46,580 nt of DNA from Pseudorhodobacter antarcticus (GTDB lineage Bacteria; Pseudomonadota; Alphaproteobacteria; Rhodobacterales; Rhodobacteraceae), in NCBI GenBank assembly GCA_945862435.1, contig CAMAXX010000022.1, positions 1 to 46,580 of the forward strand, in the 5' to 3' direction. Numbering within the stretch: position 1 is the first letter of the stretch; each line of letters starts with the position of its first letter. Below are positions 1 through 8,075 of the stretch, piece after piece. Made by a program: the position numbers and the translations under genes. Under the pieces are notes generated by a model that was given only the letters and a program-made list of their open reading frames with translations, made no database searches and had not been told where the DNA came from.

Positions 1-48
1 CAAGCCCCGTTTCAAGCCCCGTTTCAAGCCCCGTTTCAAGCCCCGTTT
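1..48. repeat. 12-bp tandem repeat, four exact copies, at the window edge
   Basis: Four perfect head-to-tail copies of CAAGCCCCGTTT fill the first 48 bases and may continue beyond the left edge. Read on the minus strand they are in frame with ccmI and encode repeats of Glu-Thr-Gly-Leu. The lack of any mismatch suggests a recent or still expanding duplication. A 12-base unit keeps the reading frame whatever the copy number. Confidence 0.95.
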
Positions 49-1279
49 GCGCGGCGGCGGCATTGATTAATTGCACCGCAGTAGGGTCGGCTGCCATCGC
101 CGCGCGGGCCGCGCGCAGCGCCACTTCGGCGCGCGGCATCTCGCCCAAAACGCCCAAAGACGTGATCAGCCGCGCCCATTCCTCGCCCGTGCCGCCCGCC
201 TCTAGAAGACGGGCTTCCAGCCCTGTCACCATCATGTTTATCATGGTGCGCTGCTCGTCGCTGGTCATATCTGCGGCGGCGGCCATATCGGCGGCATCGG
301 GGCCGATTTGGGCCAGATCGGCAGGGGCAGCATAATTTATCCCCGCTGCGGCGGCGACTTCGGGTAAAAGTGCGGCCAGCGGCGCGCGCCATGGCGCGTC
401 TGCGGCGCTGGTTCGTGCCAGCGGTTCCCAAAACTCAAACGCGCGGTCGGGGCGACCTGTTTGGGCAAACATCAGCCCCGCGAAATAGCGCGCAAGGCCG
501 TTTTGCGGGTCAAGCTTTAGGGTTTGCATCAGGGCCGCTTCGGCCTGCCGCGTGACAATTCCGCCAGCGGCGACAATCATCGCCTGCGCGGCACCGCTGT
601 AATCTTCGGCGCTGGCCGCATCACCTTTGGCAGCAATCACTGCCTCGTAGGCGCGGCTAGATGCGGCAAAATTGCCAAGCTGCGCCTCGTTGCGCGCCAA
701 AAGGGTTTGGCCCTGCACATCGCTCGGGCGCGCCTTAACGGCTGCGCGCAACTGCTCGATCAGGGCCAAAAATTCGGGATCGGGTTGCACAGGGGCAGGG
801 GGCGGGGCCGCTGCCTCGGCCTCGAATTGGCTGGGGCGGGCATTATATGCCTCGGCCGCCAAGGCGAGGCGTTTTGACAGCGGTAAATCTGGATAATCAG
901 GTGCGCCAAGGGTAAAATACAGCGCAATTGCCCCCGCAAGCGCCGCGATAATCGCACCGAAGCCAAGACTTTGGCTCAAACCACTGACCCGCGTGGCGGG
1001 TGCCTGTGTGGCGGGTGCCTGTGTGGCGGGTGCCTGTGTGGATTTGGCTGCTTCTAGCATGCGCCGCTGCACTTCGGTGCGTAGCCGTTCCGCCTCGCCC
1101 GCTTCAAGAGTGCCTTTGGCCAAATCGCGCTCGACCTCCGCCAATTGGCCTTTGTACAGTTCCAGCGCCATCGGCCCTGCGGCCGCCACATCGCTGCCCC
1201 GCGCCAGCGCGCGCAGCAAAAAGGCCGACACGGCAAAGCCCATCGCCCCCGCCACAACCCAAAACCAAATGCCTGCCAT
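1..1279 (-). CDS. ccmI: Cytochrome c maturation protein CcmI (3' end outside the window)
   Basis: CcmI is a membrane-anchored TPR protein that holds apocytochrome c for haem ligation by CcmF/CcmH. The frame is open from the edge to the ATG at 1277-1279, giving about 426 codons in the window. The product begins MAGIWFWVVAGAMG, a first membrane segment (about 4-24), followed by a charged linker with heptad-like spacing. A second membrane segment lies near residues 101-122 (GFGAIIAALAGAIALYF) and Ala-rich TPR-like helices follow. The frame stays open upstream to an ATG at 1402. The start at 1279 is preferred because a G-rich ribosome-binding site lies just before it and the hydrophobic N-terminus fits the family. 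Two in-frame tandem repeats, at 996-1040 and 1-48, are unusual. The ccmABCDG genes are about 21 kb away. Confidence 0.85.
   Translation of the reverse strand, partial: MAGIWFWVVAGAMGFAVSAFLLRALARGSDVAAAGPMALELYKGQLAEVERDLAKGTLEAGEAERLRTEVQRRMLEAAKSTQAPATQAPATQAPATRVSGLSQSLGFGAIIAALAGAIALYFTLGAPDYPDLPLSKRLALAAEAYNARPSQFEAEAAAPPPAPVQPDPEFLALIEQLRAAVKARPSDVQGQTLLARNEAQLGNFAASSRAYEAVIAAKGDAASAEDYSGAAQAMIVAAGGIVTRQAEAALMQTLKLDPQNGLARYFAGLMFAQTGRPDRAFEFWEPLARTSAADAPWRAPLAALLPEVAAAAGINYAAPADLAQIGPDAADMAAAADMTSDEQRTMINMMVTGLEARLLEAGGTGEEWARLITSLGVLGEMPRAEVALRAARAAMAADPTAVQLINAAAAQTGLETGLETGLETGL
996..1040. repeat. 15-bp tandem repeat, three exact copies, inside ccmI
   Basis: Three identical copies of GCGGGTGCCTGTGTG lie end to end. 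On the minus strand they encode the pentapeptide Thr-Gln-Ala-Pro-Ala three times, in the linker between the coiled region and the second membrane segment of CcmI. The unit length keeps the frame, so copy number would only change linker length. Confidence 0.95.
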
Positions 1280-1407
1280 CGCCCCCCCTATGCTGAACAT
1301 CAGATAAGCCCAAACGCGGCTGGCGAAAAGGGGCGCTGTCTGGCCTTGCGCGAATTGTCGCAAGTAGCTCACGATGTCGCATTTAGCGCCAATCTGCCGC
1401 ATGTGTC

Positions 1408-1437
1408 TTGAACCTCTCCCTGCATCTGTAGGATAAG
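1408..1437 (+). promoter_or_regulatory. Possible sigma-70 promoter for the sarcosine oxidase operon
   Basis: TTGAAC (1408-1413) and GATAAG (1432-1437) are separated by 18 bases and lie about 40 bases upstream of the soxB ATG. The -35 box is good and the -10 box matches four of six positions. This is a weak call based on consensus only. Confidence 0.3.
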
Positions 1438-1477
1438 GGCGCAAATCGGGCCAAAGCGCCCACCTTTGGGGGCTGCC

Positions 1478-2725
1478 ATGTCGCGCTATTCGGTTTTTGC
1501 CATCGCCAAACAAGCCATCAATCATCATTTGGGGTGGGAAAGGGCATGGCGCTCGCCGCAGCCCAAGCCCGCCTATGACGCCATTATCATCGGCGCGGGT
1601 GGGCATGGGCTGGCGTCTGCCTATTACCTTGGCAAGAATTTTGGCATCACCAATGTGGCTATTATCGAAAAGGGCTGGCTTGGGGGCGGCAATACGGGGC
1701 GCAACACCACGATCATCCGCTCGAACTATCTGCAAGACCCGTCTGCTGCGATCTATGAGAAGGCGCGCTCGCTGTATGAGACGATGAGCCAAGACCTAAA
1801 CTACAACGTCATGTTTTCCCCGCGCGGGGTGATGATGCTGGCTCAAACCCACCACGAGGTGCGCGGATACTTGCGCACCGCCCACGCCAACGCCCTGCAA
1901 GGGGTCGAGACGCAGTTTATTACCCCCCAGCGCGTCAAGGAACTTTGCCCCATCCTGAACATCGACGGCCCCCGCTATCCCGTTTTGGGCGCGCTGTGGC
2001 AGCCGCGCGGCGGCACGGGGCGGCATGATGCGGTGGCGTGGGGCTATGCGCGGGCCTGTAGCGACATGGGCATGGATATCATTCAACAAACCGAAGTGAC
2101 GGGCGTGCGCAGCGAAGGCGGCGCGGTTACGGGCGTGGAAACCACGCGCGGCTTTATCGGCTGCAAAAAACTGGGCATCGTCGTTGCGGGCCATTCGGGC
2201 CAAGTCGCCGATATGGCGGGGTTCCGTCTGCCCGTGGAAGCAGTCGCGCTGCAAGCCCTTGTGTCCGAACCGATCAAACCCTGCATGGATGTGGTCGTTA
2301 TGGCCAACACGGTGCACGGCTATATGTCGCAATCCGATAAGGGCGAAATGGTCATTGGCGGCGGCACGGACGGGTTTAACAACTTCACCCAGCGCGGATC
2401 GTTCCACCATATCGAAGAGACGCTGCGCGCGTTGATTGAAACCTTCCCCATGCTGTCGCGCCTGAAAATGCTGCGCCAGTGGGGCGGGATTGTAGATATG
2501 ACGGGCGATCGCAGCCCCATCATCAGCAAAACCCCGCTGACCAACTGCTTTATCAACTGCGGCTGGGGCACGGGCGGGTTCAAAGCGATACCTGGATCAG
2601 GCTGGGCTATGGCCGAGTTGATGGCCAAGGGCGCTCCTGGCCCCTTGGCCGAGGCGTTCAACATGTGGCGCTTCAAAGAAGGCCAGTTCATCGACGAGTC
2701 TGTCGCGGCAGGGGTGGCGCATTGA
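1478..2725 (+). CDS. soxB: Sarcosine oxidase subunit beta
   Basis: This is the catalytic flavin subunit of heterotetrameric sarcosine oxidase, which demethylates sarcosine to glycine and passes the one-carbon unit to tetrahydrofolate. The 415-residue product has an N-terminal dinucleotide fold (IIIGAGGHGLASAYYLG, from about residue 36). The motif GGTGRHDAVAWGY has its His near residue 183; by family analogy this is the histidine that carries covalent FMN. The C-terminal GWGTGGFKAIPGSG is typical of the DAO fold. A TTG start 12 bases upstream is possible, but the ATG giving MSRYSVFAIAKQA matches the family N-terminus. It is the first gene of the operon. A dispersed hairpin repeat separates it from the next gene. 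Confidence 0.95.
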   Translation: MSRYSVFAIAKQAINHHLGWERAWRSPQPKPAYDAIIIGAGGHGLASAYYLGKNFGITNVAIIEKGWLGGGNTGRNTTIIRSNYLQDPSAAIYEKARSLYETMSQDLNYNVMFSPRGVMMLAQTHHEVRGYLRTAHANALQGVETQFITPQRVKELCPILNIDGPRYPVLGALWQPRGGTGRHDAVAWGYARACSDMGMDIIQQTEVTGVRSEGGAVTGVETTRGFIGCKKLGIVVAGHSGQVADMAGFRLPVEAVALQALVSEPIKPCMDVVVMANTVHGYMSQSDKGEMVIGGGTDGFNNFTQRGSFHHIEETLRALIETFPMLSRLKMLRQWGGIVDMTGDRSPIISKTPLTNCFINCGWGTGGFKAIPGSGWAMAELMAKGAPGPLAEAFNMWRFKEGQFIDESVAAGVAH

Positions 2726-2739
2726 TGCAACTCTGCGCC

Positions 2740-2811
2740 CTTCCTAACTCTGCAAATATCCCGGGGGGCGGCGGCTTTGGCCTGCCAAAGACGCAGGGGG
2801 GCTGGCCCCCC
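2740..2811 (+). repeat. Dispersed intergenic repeat: conserved box plus GC hairpins (copy 1)
   Basis: Fourteen bases after the soxB stop lies a box of about 22 bases (2740-2761) that recurs on the opposite strand at 16802-16823 with one mismatch. It is followed by CTTTGG/CCAAAG and GGGGGGC/GCCCCCC stems, the latter at 2796-2811. In both copies the box directly follows a stop codon and leads into a G/C hairpin, so it may act as a 3'-end or processing element. Here it sits inside an operon, where it could attenuate transcription into soxDAG. I recall similar boxes as common in Rhodobacterales intergenic regions, but could not check this. Confidence 0.75.
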
Positions 2812-2837
2812 TTTGGCCGTGGTGACAGGGCCAGCCG

Positions 2838-3302
2838 ATGAAAACTTTTTCCCATATCGAAGCCATCCTGCACGCTCATGAAGTGCGCTTTCGCCGCGCG
2901 CGTTTTGTCGTGCTGGCGGCGGCATCGGTTTGGCTCGTGGTGTCCAGCTTTGCCGTTATCATCCATTCGGCCGAGTTTTTCGCCCGTGCAGGCGGGCTTG
3001 GCGCTGGGCTGATCTTGGTGGCTTTTGCCTTTGCTGCCACCATGCGGCAAACCTATCAGACCGATCTGTTAAAGGCGCTGATCCTTGTGCTGCGGGCAGA
3101 ACATGTGGGCATTCCGCCCCTGACTTTGGCCGCCCGCGACCACCATCTTGAACTGATCGAGCGTCTTATGGCGCGCAGTGACCGCCGTTCTGTTGCGGTG
3201 CGTTTGTTCGATGTGGGCATCACCCTAACCGCCACGCTGCAATGGGCCTACGGCGATCTTGTGGCCAATTTTATTTTCATCTGCGGGAGCTTTAAATGCT
3301 AA
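2838..3302 (+). CDS. Unrecognised membrane protein inside the sarcosine oxidase operon
   Basis: I do not recognise this 154-residue protein. It has a cytoplasmic-looking charged start (MKTFSHIEAILHAHEVRFRR) and two close membrane segments (about 21-43 and 48-68). A His/Arg/Glu-rich loop follows (LAARDHHLELIERLMARSDRR), then a third hydrophobic stretch near 123-150 containing TLQWAYGDL. Its last 7 bases overlap soxD, so the two are probably co-translated. SoxB is normally followed directly by SoxD, so the gene is an insertion in the operon, accompanied by the repeat at 2740-2811. Codon use resembles the neighbours. A substrate-related membrane role is only a guess from position. Confidence 0.8.
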   Translation: MKTFSHIEAILHAHEVRFRRARFVVLAAASVWLVVSSFAVIIHSAEFFARAGGLGAGLILVAFAFAATMRQTYQTDLLKALILVLRAEHVGIPPLTLAARDHHLELIERLMARSDRRSVAVRLFDVGITLTATLQWAYGDLVANFIFICGSFKC

Positions 3303-3619
3303 CCCTAACCTGCCCCTATTGCGGCATCAGCGCCGAAGAAACCGAGCTTTCCCCGGGATACGAGGCGCATCTCAAACGCTTTGGGCCCGCGTCATCTGAT
3401 GCCGAATTCGAAGCCTATATGTTCGCGCGCAAAAACCCCAAGGGCGTGCATTTTGAACGTTGGCGGCACAGCTATGGCTGCGGGAAATGGTTCCTTGCCG
3501 CCCGCTGCACCGCCACGCTCGAGGTGTTCGGCACGTATCACGCGCAGGTCTCTCAGCCCCCTGCGGACCTGATCGCCGCTATCATAAAGAAACGTCCAGA
3601 TTGGAAGGGTTACGCATGA
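3296..3619 (+). CDS. soxD: Sarcosine oxidase subunit delta
   Basis: This is the small zinc-binding subunit of heterotetrameric sarcosine oxidase. The 107-residue product carries C6-P-Y-C9 at the N-terminus and H58-S-Y-G-C62 further on. This is the C-C-H-C pattern expected of the structural zinc site. The gene starts inside the end of the upstream membrane-protein gene and its TGA overlaps the soxA ATG, giving tight translational coupling. Length and sequence are normal for the family. Confidence 0.93.
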   Translation: MLTLTCPYCGISAEETELSPGYEAHLKRFGPASSDAEFEAYMFARKNPKGVHFERWRHSYGCGKWFLAARCTATLEVFGTYHAQVSQPPADLIAAIIKKRPDWKGYA

Positions 3620-6600
3620 GCGCCCGTCTCCCGGTTGGCGGCCGCCTGATCGACCGCAATTTTCCCCAGCGATTTACCTTTAATGGCCGCCAAATGCTGG
3701 GCTATGGGGGCGATACGCTGGCCTCTGCGCTGCTGGCCAATGACCAAATGCTGATGGGGCGGTCTTTCAAATATCACCGCCCACGCGGCGTTGTTGGGTC
3801 GGGGGCAGAAGAGCCGAACGCCCTTTTGACAATCGGCGCTGGCCCCAGCGTCGAGCCGAACCAGCGCGCCACCCAGACCGAATTGTTCGATGGGCTGACC
3901 TCGCGCAGCCAAAACCACTGGCCCAGCCTTGATTTTGATATCGGAGTTTTGAGCAACTATGCAGCGCGGCTTTTGCCTGCGGGGTTTTATTACAAAACCT
4001 TCATCCATCCGCGCGCGGCGTGGAAGCATGTGTTTGAACCGATCATCCGCCAATCGGCGGGCCTTGGCCCTGCGCCCACGGCGAAGGATGCAGATAGCTA
4101 CGAACAGGCCTATGCGTTTTGCGATGTGCTGGTCGTGGGCGGCGGGATTGCAGGTTTGCAAGCCGCGCTCAGCGCCGCGACCGCTGGGGCAAAAGTGATC
4201 CTTCTGGAACAATCCCCCCATTGGGGCGGGCGCGCGCCCGTTGATGGCGATGTGATTGATGGAAAACCTAGCGAAGATTGGATCAACGCCACTGTAACTG
4301 CGCTGCTGGCCCTGCCAAATACCACCCTGCGCCTGCGCACGACTGCTGTCGGGGTCTATGACCACGGTTATATCTTGGCAGCCGAACGGCTGAACGATCA
4401 CGCGCCAAATCCAGCCCAACCGCGCCAGCGCCTTTGGCGCATCCGCGCGGGCCGCACCATTACGGCCACAGGCGCGATTGAACGCGGATTATCCTTTGCA
4501 GGCAACGACATACCCGGCGTTATGCTGGCCAGCGCCTTGCGCGATTATGTGGTCAATTATGGCGTATCGGCAGGCGATCGCACGGTTATTGTGACCAATA
4601 ACGATGACGCCTATCTGACCGCCATCGCCCTGCATCAGGCGGGGCTGTCTGTGCCCGCCATTATCGATGCGCGGGTTGAACTGACGGGCGATTTGCCGCA
4701 GCAGGCAGGCGCACTCGGCATTCGCATTCTGACAGGGCGCGGCGTGGCAAAGGTCAAGGGTTCGCGCCATGTCACGGGCGTAGAGGTGTGCCTTGCCGCA
4801 GGCGAAGGCACGGTACTGGAAAGCATAGCTTGTGATTGCATTGCCATGTCGGGCGGCCACTCGCCTGTGGTGCATTTGTTCTCGCATTGCGGCGGCAAGG
4901 TGGTGTGGGACGATGGCTTGGCGATGTTCCGCCCCGATACTGCCCGCCCGCCAACAGGGGCCGATGGCGCAGTTATGGTTATGGCGGCAGGGGCGGCGAA
5001 TGGGTACTTGAACGCTGCCGAGGCACTTGTTGATGCTGCCGGCGCAGGTGCGAAATGCGCCGCTGATTTGGGCAGCAAAGGCAAAGCTGCCAAAACCGCG
5101 AAAGCACATGCGCGCAAAGATGGCGCAATCTTGCCCATCTGGATCATGCCCCAAGCGGCCAGCATCACCGCGCGGGCGAAAATGTGGCTGGATTATCAGA
5201 ATGATGTGAAAGTATCCGATGTGCAACTTGCCGCGCGCGAGGGGTATGAATCGGTCGAGCATGCCAAACGCTATACCACGCTGGGCATGGCAACTGACCA
5301 AGGAAAATTAAGCAATATCAACGGTCTGGCTGTGCTTTCGCAAGCTTTGCATAAAGATATTCCCAGCGTTGGCACCACCACATTCCGCCCGCCCTACACG
5401 CCCGTGACCCTTGGTACGCTGGCAGGCGAGGCGCGCGGCGATATATTCCAACCCCTGCGCCGAACGCCGATGCACGCGCTGCACGAGGCTGCCGCCGCCT
5501 ATTTCGAACCCGTCGGCCTGTGGCGCCGCCCCTATTGCTTCCCGCGTTTGGGCGAAAATCATGGTCAAGCGGTGATCCGCGAGGTTAGGAACACGCGCAC
5601 GAATGTGGGCCTGCTAGACGCTTCCACCCTGGGCAAGATCGTCGTCAAAGGGCCAGATGCGGGCAAGTTTTTGGACATGCTCTACACAGGTGTCATGTCA
5701 ACCCTGCCCATTGGCAAATGCCGGTATGGGCTGATGTGTAACGAGCAGGGGTTCCTTTCGGATGATGGCGTTGTTGCACGCCTGTCCGAGGACACTTTCC
5801 TGTGCCATACCACGTCAGGCGGGGCCGACCGCATTCATGCGTGGATGGAAGATTGGCTGCAATGTGAATGGTGGGATTGGCAGGTTTATACCGCAAACCT
5901 GACCGAGCAATACGCCCAGATCGCCGTTGTCGGCCCCAAGGCGCGCGATGTGTTGCAAGCGCTTGGCGGGATGGATGTATCGAAAGACGCGCTGCCGTTT
6001 ATGGGCTGGGCAGAGGGCACGCTAGGCGGCTTGCCCGTGCGCATCTATCGCATCAGCTTTTCTGGCGAACTTTCGTATGAGATCAGCGTCCCCGCAGGGC
6101 ACGGCGCAGCGCTATGGCAGGCTTTGGCGCAGGCGGGCGAAGTTCACGGCATGATGCCCTACGGCACCGAGGCGCTGCACGTGCTGCGCGCCGAAAAGGG
6201 CTTTATCATGATCGGCGATGAAACCGATGGCACCGTCATTCCGCAGGATTTGAACCTTGGCTGGGCCATTTCCAAGAAGAAACCCGATTATCTTGGCAAA
6301 CGCGGGCAAATGCGCACCTATCTGGCCAGCGAAACCCGCTGGAAACTGGCGGGCTTTGACACGCTAGATGGCAGTGTGGTGCCTGACGGGGCCTATATCA
6401 TCGCAGGCGGCGTCAATGCCAACGGCCAGCGCAATACCCAAGGCCGCGTGACATCGACCTATTTCAGCCCAACCTTGGGGCGCGGAATTGCCATGGGGCT
6501 TATTCGTGGCGGTCTGGATCGTTTGGGCGATGAGGTAGAGTTTAACACCATCGCAGGCGGTACAGTCAAAGCGCGCGTCATCGATCCCGTGTTTTATGAC

Positions 6601-6627
6601 AAAGAAGGGGCCAAGCAAGATGTTTAA
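3616..6627 (+). CDS. soxA: Sarcosine oxidase subunit alpha
   Basis: This is the large subunit of the complex (1003 residues). It binds NAD and the folate cofactor and holds the site where the methylene group reaches tetrahydrofolate. The domains in order are an N-terminal ferredoxin-like region without cluster cysteines (about 1-110, with GRSFKYHRPRGV), an NAD-binding fold (VLVVGGGIAGLQAALSAA from about residue 171), and a long GcvT/aminomethyltransferase-like C-terminal half (about 613-1000, from PMHALHEAAAAYFEPVGLW). The ATG overlaps the soxD stop. A longer open frame starts upstream at 3460 but would run through soxD and is not needed. The last codons overlap the start of soxG. Confidence 0.95.
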   Translation: MSARLPVGGRLIDRNFPQRFTFNGRQMLGYGGDTLASALLANDQMLMGRSFKYHRPRGVVGSGAEEPNALLTIGAGPSVEPNQRATQTELFDGLTSRSQNHWPSLDFDIGVLSNYAARLLPAGFYYKTFIHPRAAWKHVFEPIIRQSAGLGPAPTAKDADSYEQAYAFCDVLVVGGGIAGLQAALSAATAGAKVILLEQSPHWGGRAPVDGDVIDGKPSEDWINATVTALLALPNTTLRLRTTAVGVYDHGYILAAERLNDHAPNPAQPRQRLWRIRAGRTITATGAIERGLSFAGNDIPGVMLASALRDYVVNYGVSAGDRTVIVTNNDDAYLTAIALHQAGLSVPAIIDARVELTGDLPQQAGALGIRILTGRGVAKVKGSRHVTGVEVCLAAGEGTVLESIACDCIAMSGGHSPVVHLFSHCGGKVVWDDGLAMFRPDTARPPTGADGAVMVMAAGAANGYLNAAEALVDAAGAGAKCAADLGSKGKAAKTAKAHARKDGAILPIWIMPQAASITARAKMWLDYQNDVKVSDVQLAAREGYESVEHAKRYTTLGMATDQGKLSNINGLAVLSQALHKDIPSVGTTTFRPPYTPVTLGTLAGEARGDIFQPLRRTPMHALHEAAAAYFEPVGLWRRPYCFPRLGENHGQAVIREVRNTRTNVGLLDASTLGKIVVKGPDAGKFLDMLYTGVMSTLPIGKCRYGLMCNEQGFLSDDGVVARLSEDTFLCHTTSGGADRIHAWMEDWLQCEWWDWQVYTANLTEQYAQIAVVGPKARDVLQALGGMDVSKDALPFMGWAEGTLGGLPVRIYRISFSGELSYEISVPAGHGAALWQALAQAGEVHGMMPYGTEALHVLRAEKGFIMIGDETDGTVIPQDLNLGWAISKKKPDYLGKRGQMRTYLASETRWKLAGFDTLDGSVVPDGAYIIAGGVNANGQRNTQGRVTSTYFSPTLGRGIAMGLIRGGLDRLGDEVEFNTIAGGTVKARVIDPVFYDKEGAKQDV

Positions 6628-7171
6628 TCCCGCAGCAGTTTCCGCCCTGAACGGGGCGGCATTTTCTGGCTATGCCCGTATCCGCGAAATAGGGCCACTT
6701 GGTATGATCACCCTGCGCGCCGCGCCCAACGTGGCGGCGCTAGCGGATGCGATCAAGGCCGCAACAGGCTGCGCCATCCCGCAGATGCGCGGCATTGAAA
6801 CGGCGGGGGGCAACCGCTGCGCATGGATGTCGCCCGATGAATATCTGCTGATAATGCCGCACGCGGACGTGCCCGCCGCGTTGGACGCCATTGCAAAGGC
6901 GCTGGCGGGCCAGCACCATCTTGCGCTGGATGTGTCGGACGCCCGCGCGGTGTTTGCGATTGAGGGCATGGCCGCTTCAGTTTTGGCCAAACTCTCCCCG
7001 ACTGATTTCACCGCCCTTGGCCCAAAAGAACTGCGCCGCACCCGTCTGGCCCAAGTGCCCGCTGCGTTTTGGGTGGAAGGGGCGAATGCGACCGTGATCT
7101 GCTTCCGCTCGGTCGCGCAATATGTGTTCGACCTATTGTCGCATGCCGCCAAAGCGGGAACCGAGATTTAG
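6620..7171 (+). CDS. soxG: Sarcosine oxidase subunit gamma
   Basis: This is the fourth subunit of heterotetrameric sarcosine oxidase, structurally related to the folate-binding GcvT fold. The 183-residue product starts MFNPAAVSALNG. It contains the family-like stretch CAWMSPDEYLLIMP and ends in SVAQYVFDLLSHAAKAGTEI. The ATG at 6620 overlaps the soxA stop by 8 bases and has GAAGGGG upstream. An in-frame ATG at 6596 would add eight residues and is less likely. It closes the operon; no folate genes (glyA, folD, purU) follow in this window. Confidence 0.9.
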   Translation: MFNPAAVSALNGAAFSGYARIREIGPLGMITLRAAPNVAALADAIKAATGCAIPQMRGIETAGGNRCAWMSPDEYLLIMPHADVPAALDAIAKALAGQHHLALDVSDARAVFAIEGMAASVLAKLSPTDFTALGPKELRRTRLAQVPAAFWVEGANATVICFRSVAQYVFDLLSHAAKAGTEI

Positions 7172-7195
7172 GCGTCAAACTGAACCACCTTGGCC

Positions 7196-7226
7196 TTGAC
7201 GTCTGCCGCAAAACGCCACTTATAAG
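7196..7226 (+). promoter_or_regulatory. Possible promoter for sodB
   Basis: TTGACG (7196-7201) is followed by TATAAG (7221-7226) at 19 bases, or by CTTATA (7219-7224) at 17 bases. This lies 28 bases before the sodB ATG, with AGGAGA as ribosome-binding site at 7242-7247. It suggests sodB is transcribed separately from the sox operon. Confidence 0.45.
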
Positions 7227-7253
7227 AGCATACCATAACACAGGAGATAGCCG

Positions 7254-7856
7254 ATGTCCTTTACCCTTCCCAATCTGCCCTATTCGCATGATGCGCTGGC
7301 CCCTTTAGGCATGTCGCGCGAAACGTTGGAATTTCACCATGACATCCACCACAAGGCCTATGTTGATAACGGCAGTAAGCTGATTGCAGGCACCGAGTGG
7401 GAAGGCAAATCGCTGGACGATATCGTGCGCGGCACATATGTCGCGGGCGCTGTGGCGCAATCGGGCATTTTCAACAATGCCAGCCAGCATTGGAACCATA
7501 ACCTGTTTTGGGAAGTGATGGGGCCGGGCGAGGGCAAAGCAATGCCCGGCGATCTGGAAAAAGCGCTGGTTGAGGCGTTTGGATCTATTCAAAAGTTCAA
7601 GGAAGATTTTTCTGCCGCAGGCGCGGGCCAGTTTGGGTCTGGCTGGGCATGGCTGGTCAAAGACGCGGGCGGCGCGCTGAAAATCACCAAAACCGAAAAC
7701 GGGGTGAACCCTTTGTGCTTTGGCCAAACCGCCCTTTTGGGCTGTGATGTGTGGGAACATTCCTATTACATTGATTTCCGCAACAAGCGCCCTGCCTATT
7801 TGACCAATTTCTTGGACAAATTGGTGAATTGGGAAGCTGTTGCGGCCAAAATGTAA
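7254..7856 (+). CDS. sodB: Iron superoxide dismutase
   Basis: Converts superoxide to oxygen and hydrogen peroxide in the cytoplasm. The 200-residue product shows the four metal ligands H28, H82, D165 and H169 (FHHDIHHKAY, NHNLFW, DVWEHSYY). Q78 in NNASQHWNH is at the position where Fe-type enzymes carry the outer-sphere Gln, while Mn-type enzymes have Gly there. This favours iron, though some alphaproteobacterial enzymes are cambialistic. It has its own promoter-like sequence and is followed by a strong bidirectional terminator. Confidence 0.95.
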   Translation: MSFTLPNLPYSHDALAPLGMSRETLEFHHDIHHKAYVDNGSKLIAGTEWEGKSLDDIVRGTYVAGAVAQSGIFNNASQHWNHNLFWEVMGPGEGKAMPGDLEKALVEAFGSIQKFKEDFSAAGAGQFGSGWAWLVKDAGGALKITKTENGVNPLCFGQTALLGCDVWEHSYYIDFRNKRPAYLTNFLDKLVNWEAVAAKM

Positions 7857-7874
7857 GCGGCTGAAATTGCAGAT

Positions 7875-7901
7875 AAAGGCCCGCTTAGGCGGGCCTTTTT
7901 A
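7875..7901. terminator. Bidirectional Rho-independent terminator
   Basis: AAAGGCCCGC (7875-7884) and GCGGGCCTTT (7889-7898) form a 10-bp stem with a TTAG loop. Runs of T flank it on the plus strand and A's on the other side. It ends sodB on the plus strand. It also covers the stop codon of the small ORF arriving on the minus strand. Confidence 0.9.
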
Positions 7902-8075
7902 TTGGGATTCCCCACAAATCCGCGAAAGGTAAAGGCGTGGTAGAACTGCGCCAGCCCCCAAAACCAACGCCACTCCCGCGCCCATATTCTGCGCCAAAAA
8001 GACCTGCGCCATGCGGTGCAGATCATCAAAAGTTGGCACAGTTTGGGCAGGGCAGTATGGGGAATGCGGTGTCAT
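7899..8075 (-). CDS. Small hydrophobic 58-residue ORF coupled to the LOG-family gene
   Basis: The LOG gene stop (TGA, 8074-8072) shares bases with an ATG at 8075-8073 that opens a 58-codon frame. The product starts MTPHSPYCPAQTVPTFDDLH and continues into a hydrophobic stretch (GAGVALVLGAGAVLP, about residues 32-46), ending RLYLSRICGESQ. The stop lies within the terminator. The ATGA overlap, sensible amino-acid composition and the exact fit between the LOG gene and the terminator argue that it is real. I do not recognise the family. A single short membrane segment is possible. It could also be a conserved-looking chance frame. Confidence 0.5.
   Translation of the reverse strand: MTPHSPYCPAQTVPTFDDLHRMAQVFLAQNMGAGVALVLGAGAVLPRLYLSRICGESQ

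Noticed and set aside
1..48. Possible CRISPR array from the repeated 12-mers
   Set aside because: The units are contiguous with no spacers, are only 12 bases long, and are in frame with the ccmI coding sequence.
3610..5301. Several 170-270-codon minus-strand frames inside soxA
   Set aside because: All overlap soxA in the complementary frames and have the composition of GC-rich shadow ORFs, with no recognisable domain.
7437..7860. Mn-type assignment for the superoxide dismutase
   Set aside because: The outer-sphere glutamine is at position 78, the Fe-type location, and the Mn-type position before the C-terminal ligand motif has no equivalent glutamine.
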